Position numbers and translations under genes: made by a program
In this document: positions 1-5,636 of the stretch, piece by piece
Numbering within the stretch: the stretch's first letter is position 1
Layout: each line of letters opens with the position of its first letter
Source of the DNA: Clostridia bacterium
GTDB taxonomy: Bacteria; Bacillota; Clostridia; Christensenellales; DTU072
DNA: 5,636 nt
Assembly (NCBI GenBank): GCA_028701415.1
Contig: JAQVQU010000031.1
Coordinates: forward strand, 1-5,636
Direction of reading: 5' to 3'
The notes under the pieces: model-generated
What the model was told of the DNA's origin: nothing
What the model saw: the letters and a program-made list of their open reading frames with translations, nothing else
Database searches by the model: none

Positions 1-626
1 GCTGCCCTAGCCATTATATCCAAACCTATTTCATATTCTTCACTTTCTCGTTCGATTAGCATACATGTAGATATAGCTTTGTCTAAATTACCTTTCACGT
101 AACAATCATAAGCATCATAAGCCCTACTTAGATTTCGACGAGAAATTGTATCTATCAGAATCAATTCTGAAGAAGATACTTCCTCATCGGTTAATCTGGG
201 GATAGAATTGACTACAGAAGATGATAATTCCTCTAACAATTCATAATTTATATTTTCCCATAATTGAGCAAGCCTTGGAACGTTGCCAGTTTTTAACTTG
301 TGTGAATTGAGAATTAGCCACCCGTTATTAGGAAAATTAAAATTCCCATGCAAAAATGCGTGTTGTCTGCAATCTTTAGCAAGTGCTAAACTATATTCTA
401 GATATCTCTTATTTTCCCACAGATTAATGAATAAAATAATACTTTCATTATAAGCTCCTATTTGAGAATAAGCCAACGCAAGTTCTAACACGTGTTCTTC
501 AGATTGATTCAACTCAACTGCTTTTTTTAAATAGGAAATACCATCAAAATATTCTTTTTTTTGAAAAAATTTTTTCCCATTTAAAAAATAAAAATCCGCC
601 GATTGAAACATAGACAAAACTGACAT
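1..626 (-). CDS. Tetratricopeptide-repeat (TPR) protein, partial (C-terminus off the left edge)
   Basis: An open frame begins with ATG at 624-626 and stays open for 208 codons to the window edge, so the C-terminus and stop are missing. The translation starts MSVLSMFQSADFYFLNGKKF. Two adjacent TPR-like helical hairpins are visible at about residues 10-42 (NGKKFFQKKEYFDGISYLKK, then AVELN) and 44-75 (LALAYSQIGAYNESIILF). A third is likely at about 166-200 (YDAYDCYVKGNLDKAISTC). The stretch between, about 85-160, is less regular. There is no signal peptide or membrane segment, so the protein is probably cytosolic. TPRs bind other proteins; the partner cannot be read from the sequence. The start follows the hslO stop by one base, with a Shine-Dalgarno AGGAG inside the end of hslO, which points to translational coupling. 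A dense homopolymer stretch lies at codons 17-24. The TPR call is fairly sure; the specific function is unknown. Confidence 0.8.
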   Translation of the reverse strand, partial: MSVLSMFQSADFYFLNGKKFFQKKEYFDGISYLKKAVELNQSEEHVLELALAYSQIGAYNESIILFINLWENKRYLEYSLALAKDCRQHAFLHGNFNFPNNGWLILNSHKLKTGNVPRLAQLWENINYELLEELSSSVVNSIPRLTDEEVSSSELILIDTISRRNLSRAYDAYDCYVKGNLDKAISTCMLIERESEEYEIGLDIMARA

Positions 627-627
627 A

Positions 628-1497
628 TTAAAAACTCCTATTAAAGAGAATTTCTAACATATCTTTGTTGTAAACAATGTGTTTCCCGCAATAATCACAA
701 AGTATCTCAACTTCAGGCTTATTTCTCAGAATATCAGAAATCTCATTTTCGCCAATGCTTTTAATTATTTCCTCTCCTCTAGATTCACAATTACAAAAAT
801 ACTCTAATTTATCTATTGACAAAGACTCTGCTCCAAAATGCTTAAAATAGTAGTTGAACGCTTCCTCTACGCCCAAATTGGCTATTTTCAAGCAAATCTC
901 TCTAAATCTGCTCATTATATCTTCCAAAATAAAAATAGCTTCATCTGACACCCCAGGCATTGCTTCACATATTATTCCGTAAGAACATAGTCTGTTTTGA
1001 TAGGTAAAAACATCAAGCCCAACAGCACACCTTATCCCCTCGCTTGAAAAGAGATAAAAGGCAAAATCATCCGATATATTTCCAGATGCTAATTCTGTTC
1101 TTCCAACATAAGGCTCTTTTAATCCCATATCTTTAATCACAGTAAAAAAACCTTTATGTCCTACAGCATCTTTTAATTTTTCAGACGAGTATTGTTTTAA
1201 CTTAGGTTTGTCAGAATTCTCAATATATCCTTTTATTTTGCCTAGATTTTCTCCGGCAACATAAATTTTTCCAAGAGGCCCTCCTCCATCAATAATCACG
1301 TTGAATCTGCCAAGTTCATTCTTCATGTTGTAGGAAATATAAGCACCTATTGTAAGTGCTCTACCCATTGCATTTTGAGCAACGGGGACAAGATTATGAA
1401 CTTTGGTTGCATAACATAAAATATCAGAAGTATCTATAATTGCTATACGAGCCTGTTTATCCAAAACAAGGCCTCTCAGAATAATATCATCCGTCAT
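628..1497 (-). CDS. hslO: Hsp33 family redox-regulated molecular chaperone (HslO)
   Basis: Hsp33 is a cytosolic holdase, inactive when reduced with zinc bound. Under oxidative stress combined with heat or bleach it forms disulfides, unfolds its linker and dimerises to hold unfolding proteins. The zinc-switch cysteines are present near the C-terminus as CNC (residues 235 and 237 from the ATG start) and CDYC (267 and 270), the CxC-29-CxxC arrangement of the family. Family-like stretches in the N-terminal domain include GRALTIGAYIS, IIDGGGPLGKIYVAG and VGHKGFFTVIKDMG, followed by the AMPG segment. Length is 289 residues, normal for the family. I chose ATG at 1495-1497 over an upstream in-frame TTG at 1507-1509 because AAGGTG lies just before the ATG, no Shine-Dalgarno precedes the TTG, and MTDDIILRGLVLDKQARI aligns with the usual Hsp33 N-terminus. 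It follows the membrane-protein gene by 44 bases with no clear terminator, and precedes the TPR gene by one base. Confidence 0.95.
   Translation of the reverse strand: MTDDIILRGLVLDKQARIAIIDTSDILCYATKVHNLVPVAQNAMGRALTIGAYISYNMKNELGRFNVIIDGGGPLGKIYVAGENLGKIKGYIENSDKPKLKQYSSEKLKDAVGHKGFFTVIKDMGLKEPYVGRTELASGNISDDFAFYLFSSEGIRCAVGLDVFTYQNRLCSYGIICEAMPGVSDEAIFILEDIMSRFREICLKIANLGVEEAFNYYFKHFGAESLSIDKLEYFCNCESRGEEIIKSIGENEISDILRNKPEVEILCDYCGKHIVYNKDMLEILFNRSF
635..639 (-). promoter_or_regulatory. Ribosome binding site of the TPR gene, inside hslO
   Basis: AGGAG on the minus strand lies 8 bases before the ATG at 626 and overlaps the last codons of hslO. It fixes the start of the TPR gene and implies that ribosomes finishing hslO can reinitiate there. 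Confidence 0.7.
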
Positions 1498-1500
1498 TCT

Positions 1501-1506
1501 CACCTT
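1501..1506 (-). promoter_or_regulatory. Ribosome binding site deciding the hslO start
   Basis: AAGGTG on the minus strand sits 3 bases before ATG 1497 and matches the GGTG side of the Shine-Dalgarno consensus. It overlaps the codons that would follow the alternative TTG start at 1509, so it supports the ATG start. Confidence 0.55.
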
Positions 1507-1541
1507 CAACTGTTATTTTTAACTGGGGCGTTTTAGAAAAG

Positions 1542-2627
1542 TTATTTTTTATTTTTATATACCTGTTTATGCGTTTCAACCTTTTTTGTTCTTTTTCTTT
1601 CAGCGCGCAATTGAGCTTTTATTTCTTGTTGATATAGAGGTTGAATCAAATTTTCGCTGTTATAATCGGCATAATTAGTTAAAACTAAACAAAAATGCGA
1701 AAGACCGAAAGAAAGAATTACAATAGTAATAATAAGTTTAACCATATCTCCTACAAACAGCAAGGCGAAAGGGAATATAGAAAAAATAAATGCAAGAAAT
1801 GAGGAAACTGAAAAACCTGAAGCAATAATTGATGAATTCTTAAGTCTATCTAAGACTCTTATGTTTTTATAAGACACATTAAAAGGTAAGTAAGTAGTCA
1901 TTATCATCGCAGAGAAAACGGATAATAATATAGTTATAATCAATCCAATGTAATGTCCGGGATTGGTTGTTCCAATTAAAAACGAATTTGAAAACTCCAA
2001 TATCATAAACGCTGTTCCAACAAAAATTATTCCAAATATTGAGGTGGAAAAGACCATTTTACCTGAAAAAAGTTTTACTCCTTTAAAAAACTCTTTAATA
2101 ATCCTAGGGACATCATTGCCATACTTGTCCTTTTTCATCAAAAGAGTTTCCCCCCAAACAAGTTTGGAACAAACATAGAAATTCCCAGCGAGGCCAACAC
2201 CAATAACTGGAAGAAAAAGCCCGATAGAACCTAATAAAACCATATATGATTTTAGCATAATTGAAGAGGCGGAATTAATTGACAAACCTGAAGACAAACC
2301 CAAGCCAAATTCATTGAGAAGAAATGGAGTATCTGAGAGACCAATTCCAACTAATAGGTAGCCAAATTCTTCATAGCCATAAATTTCAAAAAATAAAAGT
2401 GAGGCAATAATTGGAAGAGCAAATAGCATAGTCAATAAGTTTACTATCATCAAAGGTTGAAAATATGTTTTTAATATGTCAATATAACGTTTAAATCTTC
2501 CACCAGGGTATGCTCCCTTAACCTCTTCAGCCCTATCTTCCTGAGCAACAAATAAGTTGCTAATAAGCTTAATTTTATAAGAACTAATTTTTTTTTCTTT
2601 AGTTTGAGAAGTATTAGCGTTAATCAT
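1542..2627 (-). CDS. Six-helix integral membrane protein, possibly YesL/DUF624-like, function unknown
   Basis: The product has 361 residues. Residues 1-57 form a polar, charged N-terminal region with a conserved-looking AYPGGRFKRYIDIL stretch at about 39-52. Hydrophobic segments follow at about 58-80, 128-152, 192-211, 226-249, 273-293 and 296-318, with polar linkers between. There is no cleavable signal peptide. The tail from about 336 is strongly basic, with many Lys and Arg. The segment around 140-187 (PVIGVGLAGNFYVCSKLVWG, then a charged loop, then EFFKGVKLF) resembles the pattern of the YesL/DUF624 membrane family, but the protein is longer than typical members, so this is a tentative likeness, not an identification. 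ATG 2627 follows AGGATGG. It is the first gene of the leftward unit, ahead of hslO and the TPR gene. It is a real gene: long, consistent hydrophobic pattern, with its own promoter and ribosome binding site. I do not know its function. Confidence 0.8.
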   Translation of the reverse strand: MINANTSQTKEKKISSYKIKLISNLFVAQEDRAEEVKGAYPGGRFKRYIDILKTYFQPLMIVNLLTMLFALPIIASLLFFEIYGYEEFGYLLVGIGLSDTPFLLNEFGLGLSSGLSINSASSIMLKSYMVLLGSIGLFLPVIGVGLAGNFYVCSKLVWGETLLMKKDKYGNDVPRIIKEFFKGVKLFSGKMVFSTSIFGIIFVGTAFMILEFSNSFLIGTTNPGHYIGLIITILLSVFSAMIMTTYLPFNVSYKNIRVLDRLKNSSIIASGFSVSSFLAFIFSIFPFALLFVGDMVKLIITIVILSFGLSHFCLVLTNYADYNSENLIQPLYQQEIKAQLRAERKRTKKVETHKQVYKNKK

Positions 2628-2662
2628 TTTTCCATCCTGTTAGAGTAGTATTTTAAATAAGA

Positions 2663-2691
2663 ATTATACTATATCTAGCAAAAAAAGTAAA
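2663..2691 (-). promoter_or_regulatory. Sigma-A-type promoter for the membrane protein-hslO-TPR unit
   Basis: On the minus strand TTTACT (2686-2691) and a perfect TATAAT (2663-2668) are separated by 17 bases. Transcription would begin near 2656, giving a leader of about 29 bases to ATG 2627. The -10 is ideal and the -35 matches TTGACA at four of six positions. Confidence 0.65.
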
Positions 2692-2801
2692 CTCTTCAGA
2701 TATCTGGTTGTTAACTAAAAATTACTCTTTAACTCAATAAATTTTGACTGAATTTTCAATTTTCGATGAACGATTATGACAAGATATTTTACTTTATTGC
2801 G

Positions 2802-2815
2802 CTAAACTACTAAAC
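2802..2815. repeat. Short tandem direct repeat CTAAAC-TA-CTAAAC
   Basis: CTAAAC occurs at 2802-2807 and again at 2810-2815, a spacing of 8 bases, roughly 50 bp upstream of the asd -35 box. It could be part of a regulator site, but in sequence this AT-rich a short repeat can arise by chance. Confidence 0.25.
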
Positions 2816-2861
2816 AGTAAAAATGATATAATAATCAATCCTTTATAATAAGGTATTTTAA

Positions 2862-2890
2862 TTGACACATTATAATCATATTGTTATTAT
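2862..2890 (+). promoter_or_regulatory. Sigma-A-type extended -10 promoter for asd-dapA-dapB
   Basis: A perfect TTGACA (2862-2867) and TATTAT (2885-2890) are separated by 17 bases, and TGT directly precedes the -10 as an extended -10 element. Transcription would begin near 2897, giving a leader of only about 26 bases before the asd ATG. That leaves no room for a lysine riboswitch or T-box on this transcript, so control, if any, would act at initiation. Confidence 0.75.
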
Positions 2891-2922
2891 CTATTTAATT
2901 TTTAAAGATTAAGAGGCATTGT

Positions 2923-3918
2923 ATGAATAACGTTAATATTGCAGTTGTTGGGGCTACTGGAATGGTAGGAAGGAAATTTTTGCAAGTACTCGAAGAGAGA
3001 AAACTCCCTGTCAATAATTACTATCTATTTGCAAGCGAAAGGTCGGCTGGTTCCACTATTCATTTTATGGATAAAGATTACACGGTTCTTGAATTGAGCG
3101 AAGATAATATCAAGGATAAACAGATAGATATAGCTCTCTTTTCTGCAGGTGGAAACGTAAGTAAAGATTATGCCCCTGTCTTTGTTTCCTATGGCTCTTT
3201 AGTTATCGATAATTCCAGTCAATGGAGAATGGATGAAAAAGTACCTCTGGTTGTGCCCGAAGTAAACGGATTGGAGGCACTAAAGCACGATAAGGGAATA
3301 ATTGCGAATCCTAACTGCTCGACCATTCAAGCAGTAGTACCACTAAAAGCTCTCCACGACAAGTACACGATAAAAAGAGTAATCTATAGCACCTATCAAG
3401 CTGTATCTGGAGCTGGGCAAAAAGGCTATGATGATCTAAAAGAAGGGACGACCAATAAATTCCAGTACCAAATTACTAATAATATCATTCCTCAAATTGA
3501 TATATTCCTCCCTGATGGTTACACGAAGGAAGAATGGAAAATGATTGTTGAAACGCACAAAATTCTAGACGAAAAAATTAAAGTTACTGCGACCACAGTG
3601 AGGGTTCCTGTTTACCATGGTCATAGTGAAAGCATTAATGTTGAATTCGAAAAACCTTGCACGCTTGAGGGAATATTCGAAGCCCTTCGTAATATGCCTG
3701 GGGTGATTGTATATGATGATCCTAAAAGCAGTAAATACCCTATGCCCATTTTTGTCGAAAATAAAGATGAGGTTTTTGTTGGAAGAGTCCGGATTGACAA
3801 CACTGTTTTTTCGGGATGTAATTTATGGGTAGTTGCTGACAATATCCGAAAAGGAGCCGCCACAAACGCAGTTCAAATAGCTCAATATTTATTGGAGAAC
3901 GATAAGCGATTCTGTTAA
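2923..3918 (+). CDS. asd: Aspartate-semialdehyde dehydrogenase
   Basis: This cytosolic enzyme reduces L-4-aspartyl phosphate with NADPH to L-aspartate 4-semialdehyde, the branch point to lysine/diaminopimelate and to threonine and methionine. The N-terminal nucleotide-binding fold shows GATGMVG at residues 10-16. The active-site cysteine is C132 in NPNCST. Further family signatures are YQAVSGAGQKG (158-168, with Q159), E210 in the helix before KIL, and RVPVYHGHSE (227-236), where R227 binds substrate and H234 is the likely acid-base residue. The C-terminal region ends with the usual NIRKGAATNAVQIAQYL stretch. At 331 residues it is full length. ATG 2923 is preceded by AAGAGG six bases upstream. 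It is the first gene after the promoter, and dapA follows after 17 bases, so the product is handed straight to the next enzyme of the same operon. Confidence 0.97.
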   Translation: MNNVNIAVVGATGMVGRKFLQVLEERKLPVNNYYLFASERSAGSTIHFMDKDYTVLELSEDNIKDKQIDIALFSAGGNVSKDYAPVFVSYGSLVIDNSSQWRMDEKVPLVVPEVNGLEALKHDKGIIANPNCSTIQAVVPLKALHDKYTIKRVIYSTYQAVSGAGQKGYDDLKEGTTNKFQYQITNNIIPQIDIFLPDGYTKEEWKMIVETHKILDEKIKVTATTVRVPVYHGHSESINVEFEKPCTLEGIFEALRNMPGVIVYDDPKSSKYPMPIFVENKDEVFVGRVRIDNTVFSGCNLWVVADNIRKGAATNAVQIAQYLLENDKRFC

Positions 3919-3935
3919 AGAATAGGAGGGTAAAT

Positions 3936-4811
3936 ATGGCATATATATTCCAGGGAGTTGGAACGGCGTTAATCACACCAATGATTGACGATTGTATAGA
4001 TTATATAAGTTTGGAAAAATTAGTAAAAACCCAAATTATTAGTGGAATAGATTGTCTTATTGCTAATGGGACAACAGGCGAACCATCTACTATATCAGAT
4101 GAAGAAAAGATAAAAATAGCCTCTATTGTTATAGAAGTAGTTGATAAAAAAATCCCTGTAATAGTTGGAGCTGGAAGTAATTCAACGGCTCATGCAATTA
4201 AATTAGCAAAAGATGCCAATTACATTGGGGCAGACGGTATTCTATGTGTAACCCCTTACTACAACAAATGTACCCAACAGGGACTTGTTGAACATTTTAA
4301 AGCTATTGCCGATCAAGTTGATTTACCAATGATAATGTACAATGTCCCCTCAAGAACTGGACTGAATATGTTGCCAGAAACAGTTGCTAAATTGGCGGGC
4401 TACAAAGGTATTTGTGCAATTAAGGAGGCTAGTGGAAATATCTCTCAAATAATGGAATTAGCCACTATATCACGAGATGATTTCAATCTATACAGTGGAG
4501 ACGATGGGTTAACTTACCCTATTCTAACTTTGGGTGGCGCTGGAGTTATAAGCGTGGCAAGTAATATAATACCTCAATATATGTGCGAAATGGTTGATTC
4601 TTATTTCACGGGAAATATAAAAAAATCTAGAGATATGCAGCTCAAGATTTTACCCTTAATAAAAGCGCTTTTTTTTGAAGTAAACCCAATACCTGTTAAA
4701 TGTGCCGCAAAATTACTTGGAATCTGTGGAGATGAAGTAAGACTGCCTTTAACAAAGTGTACTTGTGAAAACCTATTGAAAAAGGAATTAATGAATATTG
4801 GTTTATTATAA
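3936..4811 (+). CDS. dapA: 4-hydroxy-tetrahydrodipicolinate synthase
   Basis: DapA is a cytosolic class I aldolase-type TIM barrel, usually tetrameric. It condenses pyruvate with aspartate semialdehyde to 4-hydroxy-tetrahydrodipicolinate, the committed step to diaminopimelate and lysine. The Schiff-base lysine is K163 in AIKEASG. The catalytic triad residues T47 (NGTTGEPST) and Y135 (MYNVPSRTG), the neighbour T46, the dimer-interface Y109 (TPYYNK) and substrate-binding R140 are all present, each offset by two from the E. coli numbering. GGAGVISVASN near residue 200 is also typical. At 291 residues it is full length. ATG 3936 follows a strong AGGAGGG. It lies 17 bases after asd and 65 bases before dapB. 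A run of eight T lies within the gene at 4669-4676 but the frame is intact. Feedback inhibition by lysine cannot be judged from sequence. Confidence 0.97.
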   Translation: MAYIFQGVGTALITPMIDDCIDYISLEKLVKTQIISGIDCLIANGTTGEPSTISDEEKIKIASIVIEVVDKKIPVIVGAGSNSTAHAIKLAKDANYIGADGILCVTPYYNKCTQQGLVEHFKAIADQVDLPMIMYNVPSRTGLNMLPETVAKLAGYKGICAIKEASGNISQIMELATISRDDFNLYSGDDGLTYPILTLGGAGVISVASNIIPQYMCEMVDSYFTGNIKKSRDMQLKILPLIKALFFEVNPIPVKCAAKLLGICGDEVRLPLTKCTCENLLKKELMNIGLL

Positions 4812-4832
4812 TATCCTTTTCCTTCAAGAATC

Positions 4833-4847
4833 AAATTCCATGAATTT
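4833..4847 (+). repeat. Small inverted repeat (weak hairpin) between dapA and dapB
   Basis: AAATTC and GAATTT form a perfect 6-bp inverted repeat around a three-base CAT loop, in the 65-bp gap between dapA and dapB. The stem is A/T-rich and is not followed by a run of T, so it is a poor terminator. It might mark a processing site or mean nothing. Confidence 0.3.
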
Positions 4848-4876
4848 ATTTATTAATTTCAAATAAGGAGATAAAG

Positions 4877-5626
4877 ATGAAAATTATTATAAGTGGTATT
4901 TGTGGAAAAATGGGAAAAATTTTGTTAAATTGTGCAAAAGAAAATTCAGATATCGAAGTTGTTGCTGGGATTGACAGAGTTGGCTCTGAGGACACTTCCT
5001 CAGGAATTAGAATCTTTTCTTCCTTTTCAATGTATAATTTTGAACAACCCGATGTAATTATTGACTTTTCTTCACGAGGGGCTCTCGTTGATATATTACA
5101 GTATGCAACTAAAAATTTAATTCCCACAGTACTTGCTACAACTGGATACAATTTAGATGATTTAATGCTTATTGATAAAGCATCTAAAGATATTCCAATC
5201 TTCAAATCTGGAAATATGTCTAATGGCGTGGCGGCTCTAATCAATCTTGTCAAAAAAGCCTGCTCGCTAGTTGGAGAGATTTCAGATATTGAAATTGTTG
5301 AAACTCACCACAATCAAAAATCTGATGCCCCCTCAGGCACCGCACTAATGATTGCTGAAGCTATTAAGTCAAGCATTCCAAATAGATCCATAAATGTTGG
5401 CAGAGATGAATCATCGGGAAAGAGAGATGTAAATGAAATAGGCATGCATTCAATTCGTGGAGGTTCGGTAGTTGGAAAACATGAAATTATGTTCCTAATG
5501 AATAATGAGTTAATAACGATTACACACGAAGCAGAGAGTAAGACTGTCTTTGCCTATGGAAGCATAAAAGCTGCATCTTTTCTAATTGGGAAAAATCCTG
5601 GTTTATATTCTTTACTTGATATGTAG
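4877..5626 (+). CDS. dapB: 4-hydroxy-tetrahydrodipicolinate reductase
   Basis: DapB reduces the DapA product to (S)-2,3,4,5-tetrahydrodipicolinate using NADH or NADPH in the cytosol, the last step shared by all diaminopimelate routes. The Rossmann motif is GICGKMG at residues 7-13. DFS at 63-65 and ATTGY at 87-91 line the cofactor site. The substrate-site signature ETHHNQKSDAPSGTA starts at 142, with H144, H145 and K148 in the catalytic positions and the GTA turn binding the carboxylate. HSIRGGSVVGKHEI (191-204) is the usual C-terminal signature. NMSNGVAAL (113-121) departs slightly from the common NMSxGVN pattern, which usually carries Asn near position 119. At 249 residues the length is normal. 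ATG 4877 follows AAGGAGAT. It is the last complete gene in view, and only ten bases follow its TAG stop. Confidence 0.97.
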   Translation: MKIIISGICGKMGKILLNCAKENSDIEVVAGIDRVGSEDTSSGIRIFSSFSMYNFEQPDVIIDFSSRGALVDILQYATKNLIPTVLATTGYNLDDLMLIDKASKDIPIFKSGNMSNGVAALINLVKKACSLVGEISDIEIVETHHNQKSDAPSGTALMIAEAIKSSIPNRSINVGRDESSGKRDVNEIGMHSIRGGSVVGKHEIMFLMNNELITITHEAESKTVFAYGSIKAASFLIGKNPGLYSLLDM

Positions 5627-5636
5627 ATAGACATAC

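Larger units (their letters stand above)
2628..2922. other. Divergent intergenic region between the two operons
   Basis: This 295-bp AT-rich stretch separates the starts of the membrane-protein gene (leftward) and asd (rightward). It contains one convincing promoter for each direction near its two ends, leaving about 170 bp between the two -35 boxes. That middle part holds short repeats (CTAAAC twice, AATTTT three times, and the small inverted repeat TGAA-TT-TTCA at 2749-2758) but no coding sequence. Both predicted 5' leaders are under about 35 bases, too short for a riboswitch or an attenuator. Confidence 0.75.

Noticed and set aside
1498..1541. Possible terminator between the membrane-protein gene and hslO (GTTA-AAAA-TAAC)
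   Set aside because: Only a four-pair stem and no following T run; better read as ordinary spacer within an operon.
1963..2178. 71-residue plus-strand open frame inside the membrane-protein gene
   Set aside because: It is antisense to a well-supported gene, has no good ribosome site and no recognisable motif; a shadow frame.
2744..2777. TTGACT at 2744-2749 as a further plus-strand -35 box
   Set aside because: No -10 hexamer at suitable spacing; the nearest candidate, GATTAT, is 22 bases away.
2824..2832. Second plus-strand extended -10 (TGATATAAT) upstream of the asd promoter
   Set aside because: No acceptable -35 box at 16-18 bases; in such AT-rich sequence this is likely chance, though a weak secondary start cannot be excluded.
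3621..3976. Two overlapping minus-strand frames (80 and 78 residues) opposite the end of asd and start of dapA
   Set aside because: They lie opposite clearly real enzymes with intact motifs, and their products show no coherent domain.
4661..4676. AAAAGCGCTTTT palindrome followed by T, resembling an intrinsic terminator inside dapA
   Set aside because: With a four-base GCGC loop the stem is only four A/T pairs, too weak to terminate, and it encodes ordinary dapA codons.
4601..4834. 77-residue minus-strand frame opposite the end of dapA
   Set aside because: Antisense to dapA, low-complexity composition, no supporting ribosome site.
4846..5253. 135-residue minus-strand frame opposite dapB
   Set aside because: The longest antisense frame, but it mirrors the dapB codons; dapB carries every catalytic motif and the antisense product resembles nothing I recognise.

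Overview
The window looks like a piece of an AT-rich, low-GC Gram-positive chromosome, most likely a member of the Clostridia. The reasons are A/T-rich third codon positions, strong Shine-Dalgarno sites (AGGAGG-type) before most genes, sigma-A-type promoters, and the gene order asd-dapA-dapB. The placement is an inference from style and gene content; no rRNA or other marker is present.

Two transcription units diverge from a 295-bp intergenic region (2628-2922). The leftward unit, on the minus strand, starts at a promoter near 2663-2691. It holds a six-helix membrane protein of uncertain family with a basic tail (1542-2627), then hslO, the redox-regulated holdase Hsp33 (628-1497), then a tetratricopeptide-repeat protein that runs off the left edge (1-626). 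The last two are separated by a single base, so they are probably translationally coupled.

The rightward unit, on the plus strand, starts at a well-formed extended -10 promoter (2862-2890). It encodes three consecutive enzymes of the lysine/diaminopimelate pathway: asd (aspartate-semialdehyde dehydrogenase), dapA (4-hydroxy-tetrahydrodipicolinate synthase) and dapB (4-hydroxy-tetrahydrodipicolinate reductase). Together they convert aspartyl phosphate to tetrahydrodipicolinate, the precursor of meso-diaminopimelate for peptidoglycan and of lysine. All the key catalytic residues I can name for asd, dapA and dapB are present, and all three genes look intact. The window ends 10 bases after dapB, so later genes of the operon are out of view.

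I see no tRNA, rRNA, CRISPR array, insertion sequence, prophage gene or recognisable riboswitch. The region is mostly ordinary housekeeping sequence. The parts least explained by known biology are the membrane protein and its operon link to Hsp33 and the TPR protein.
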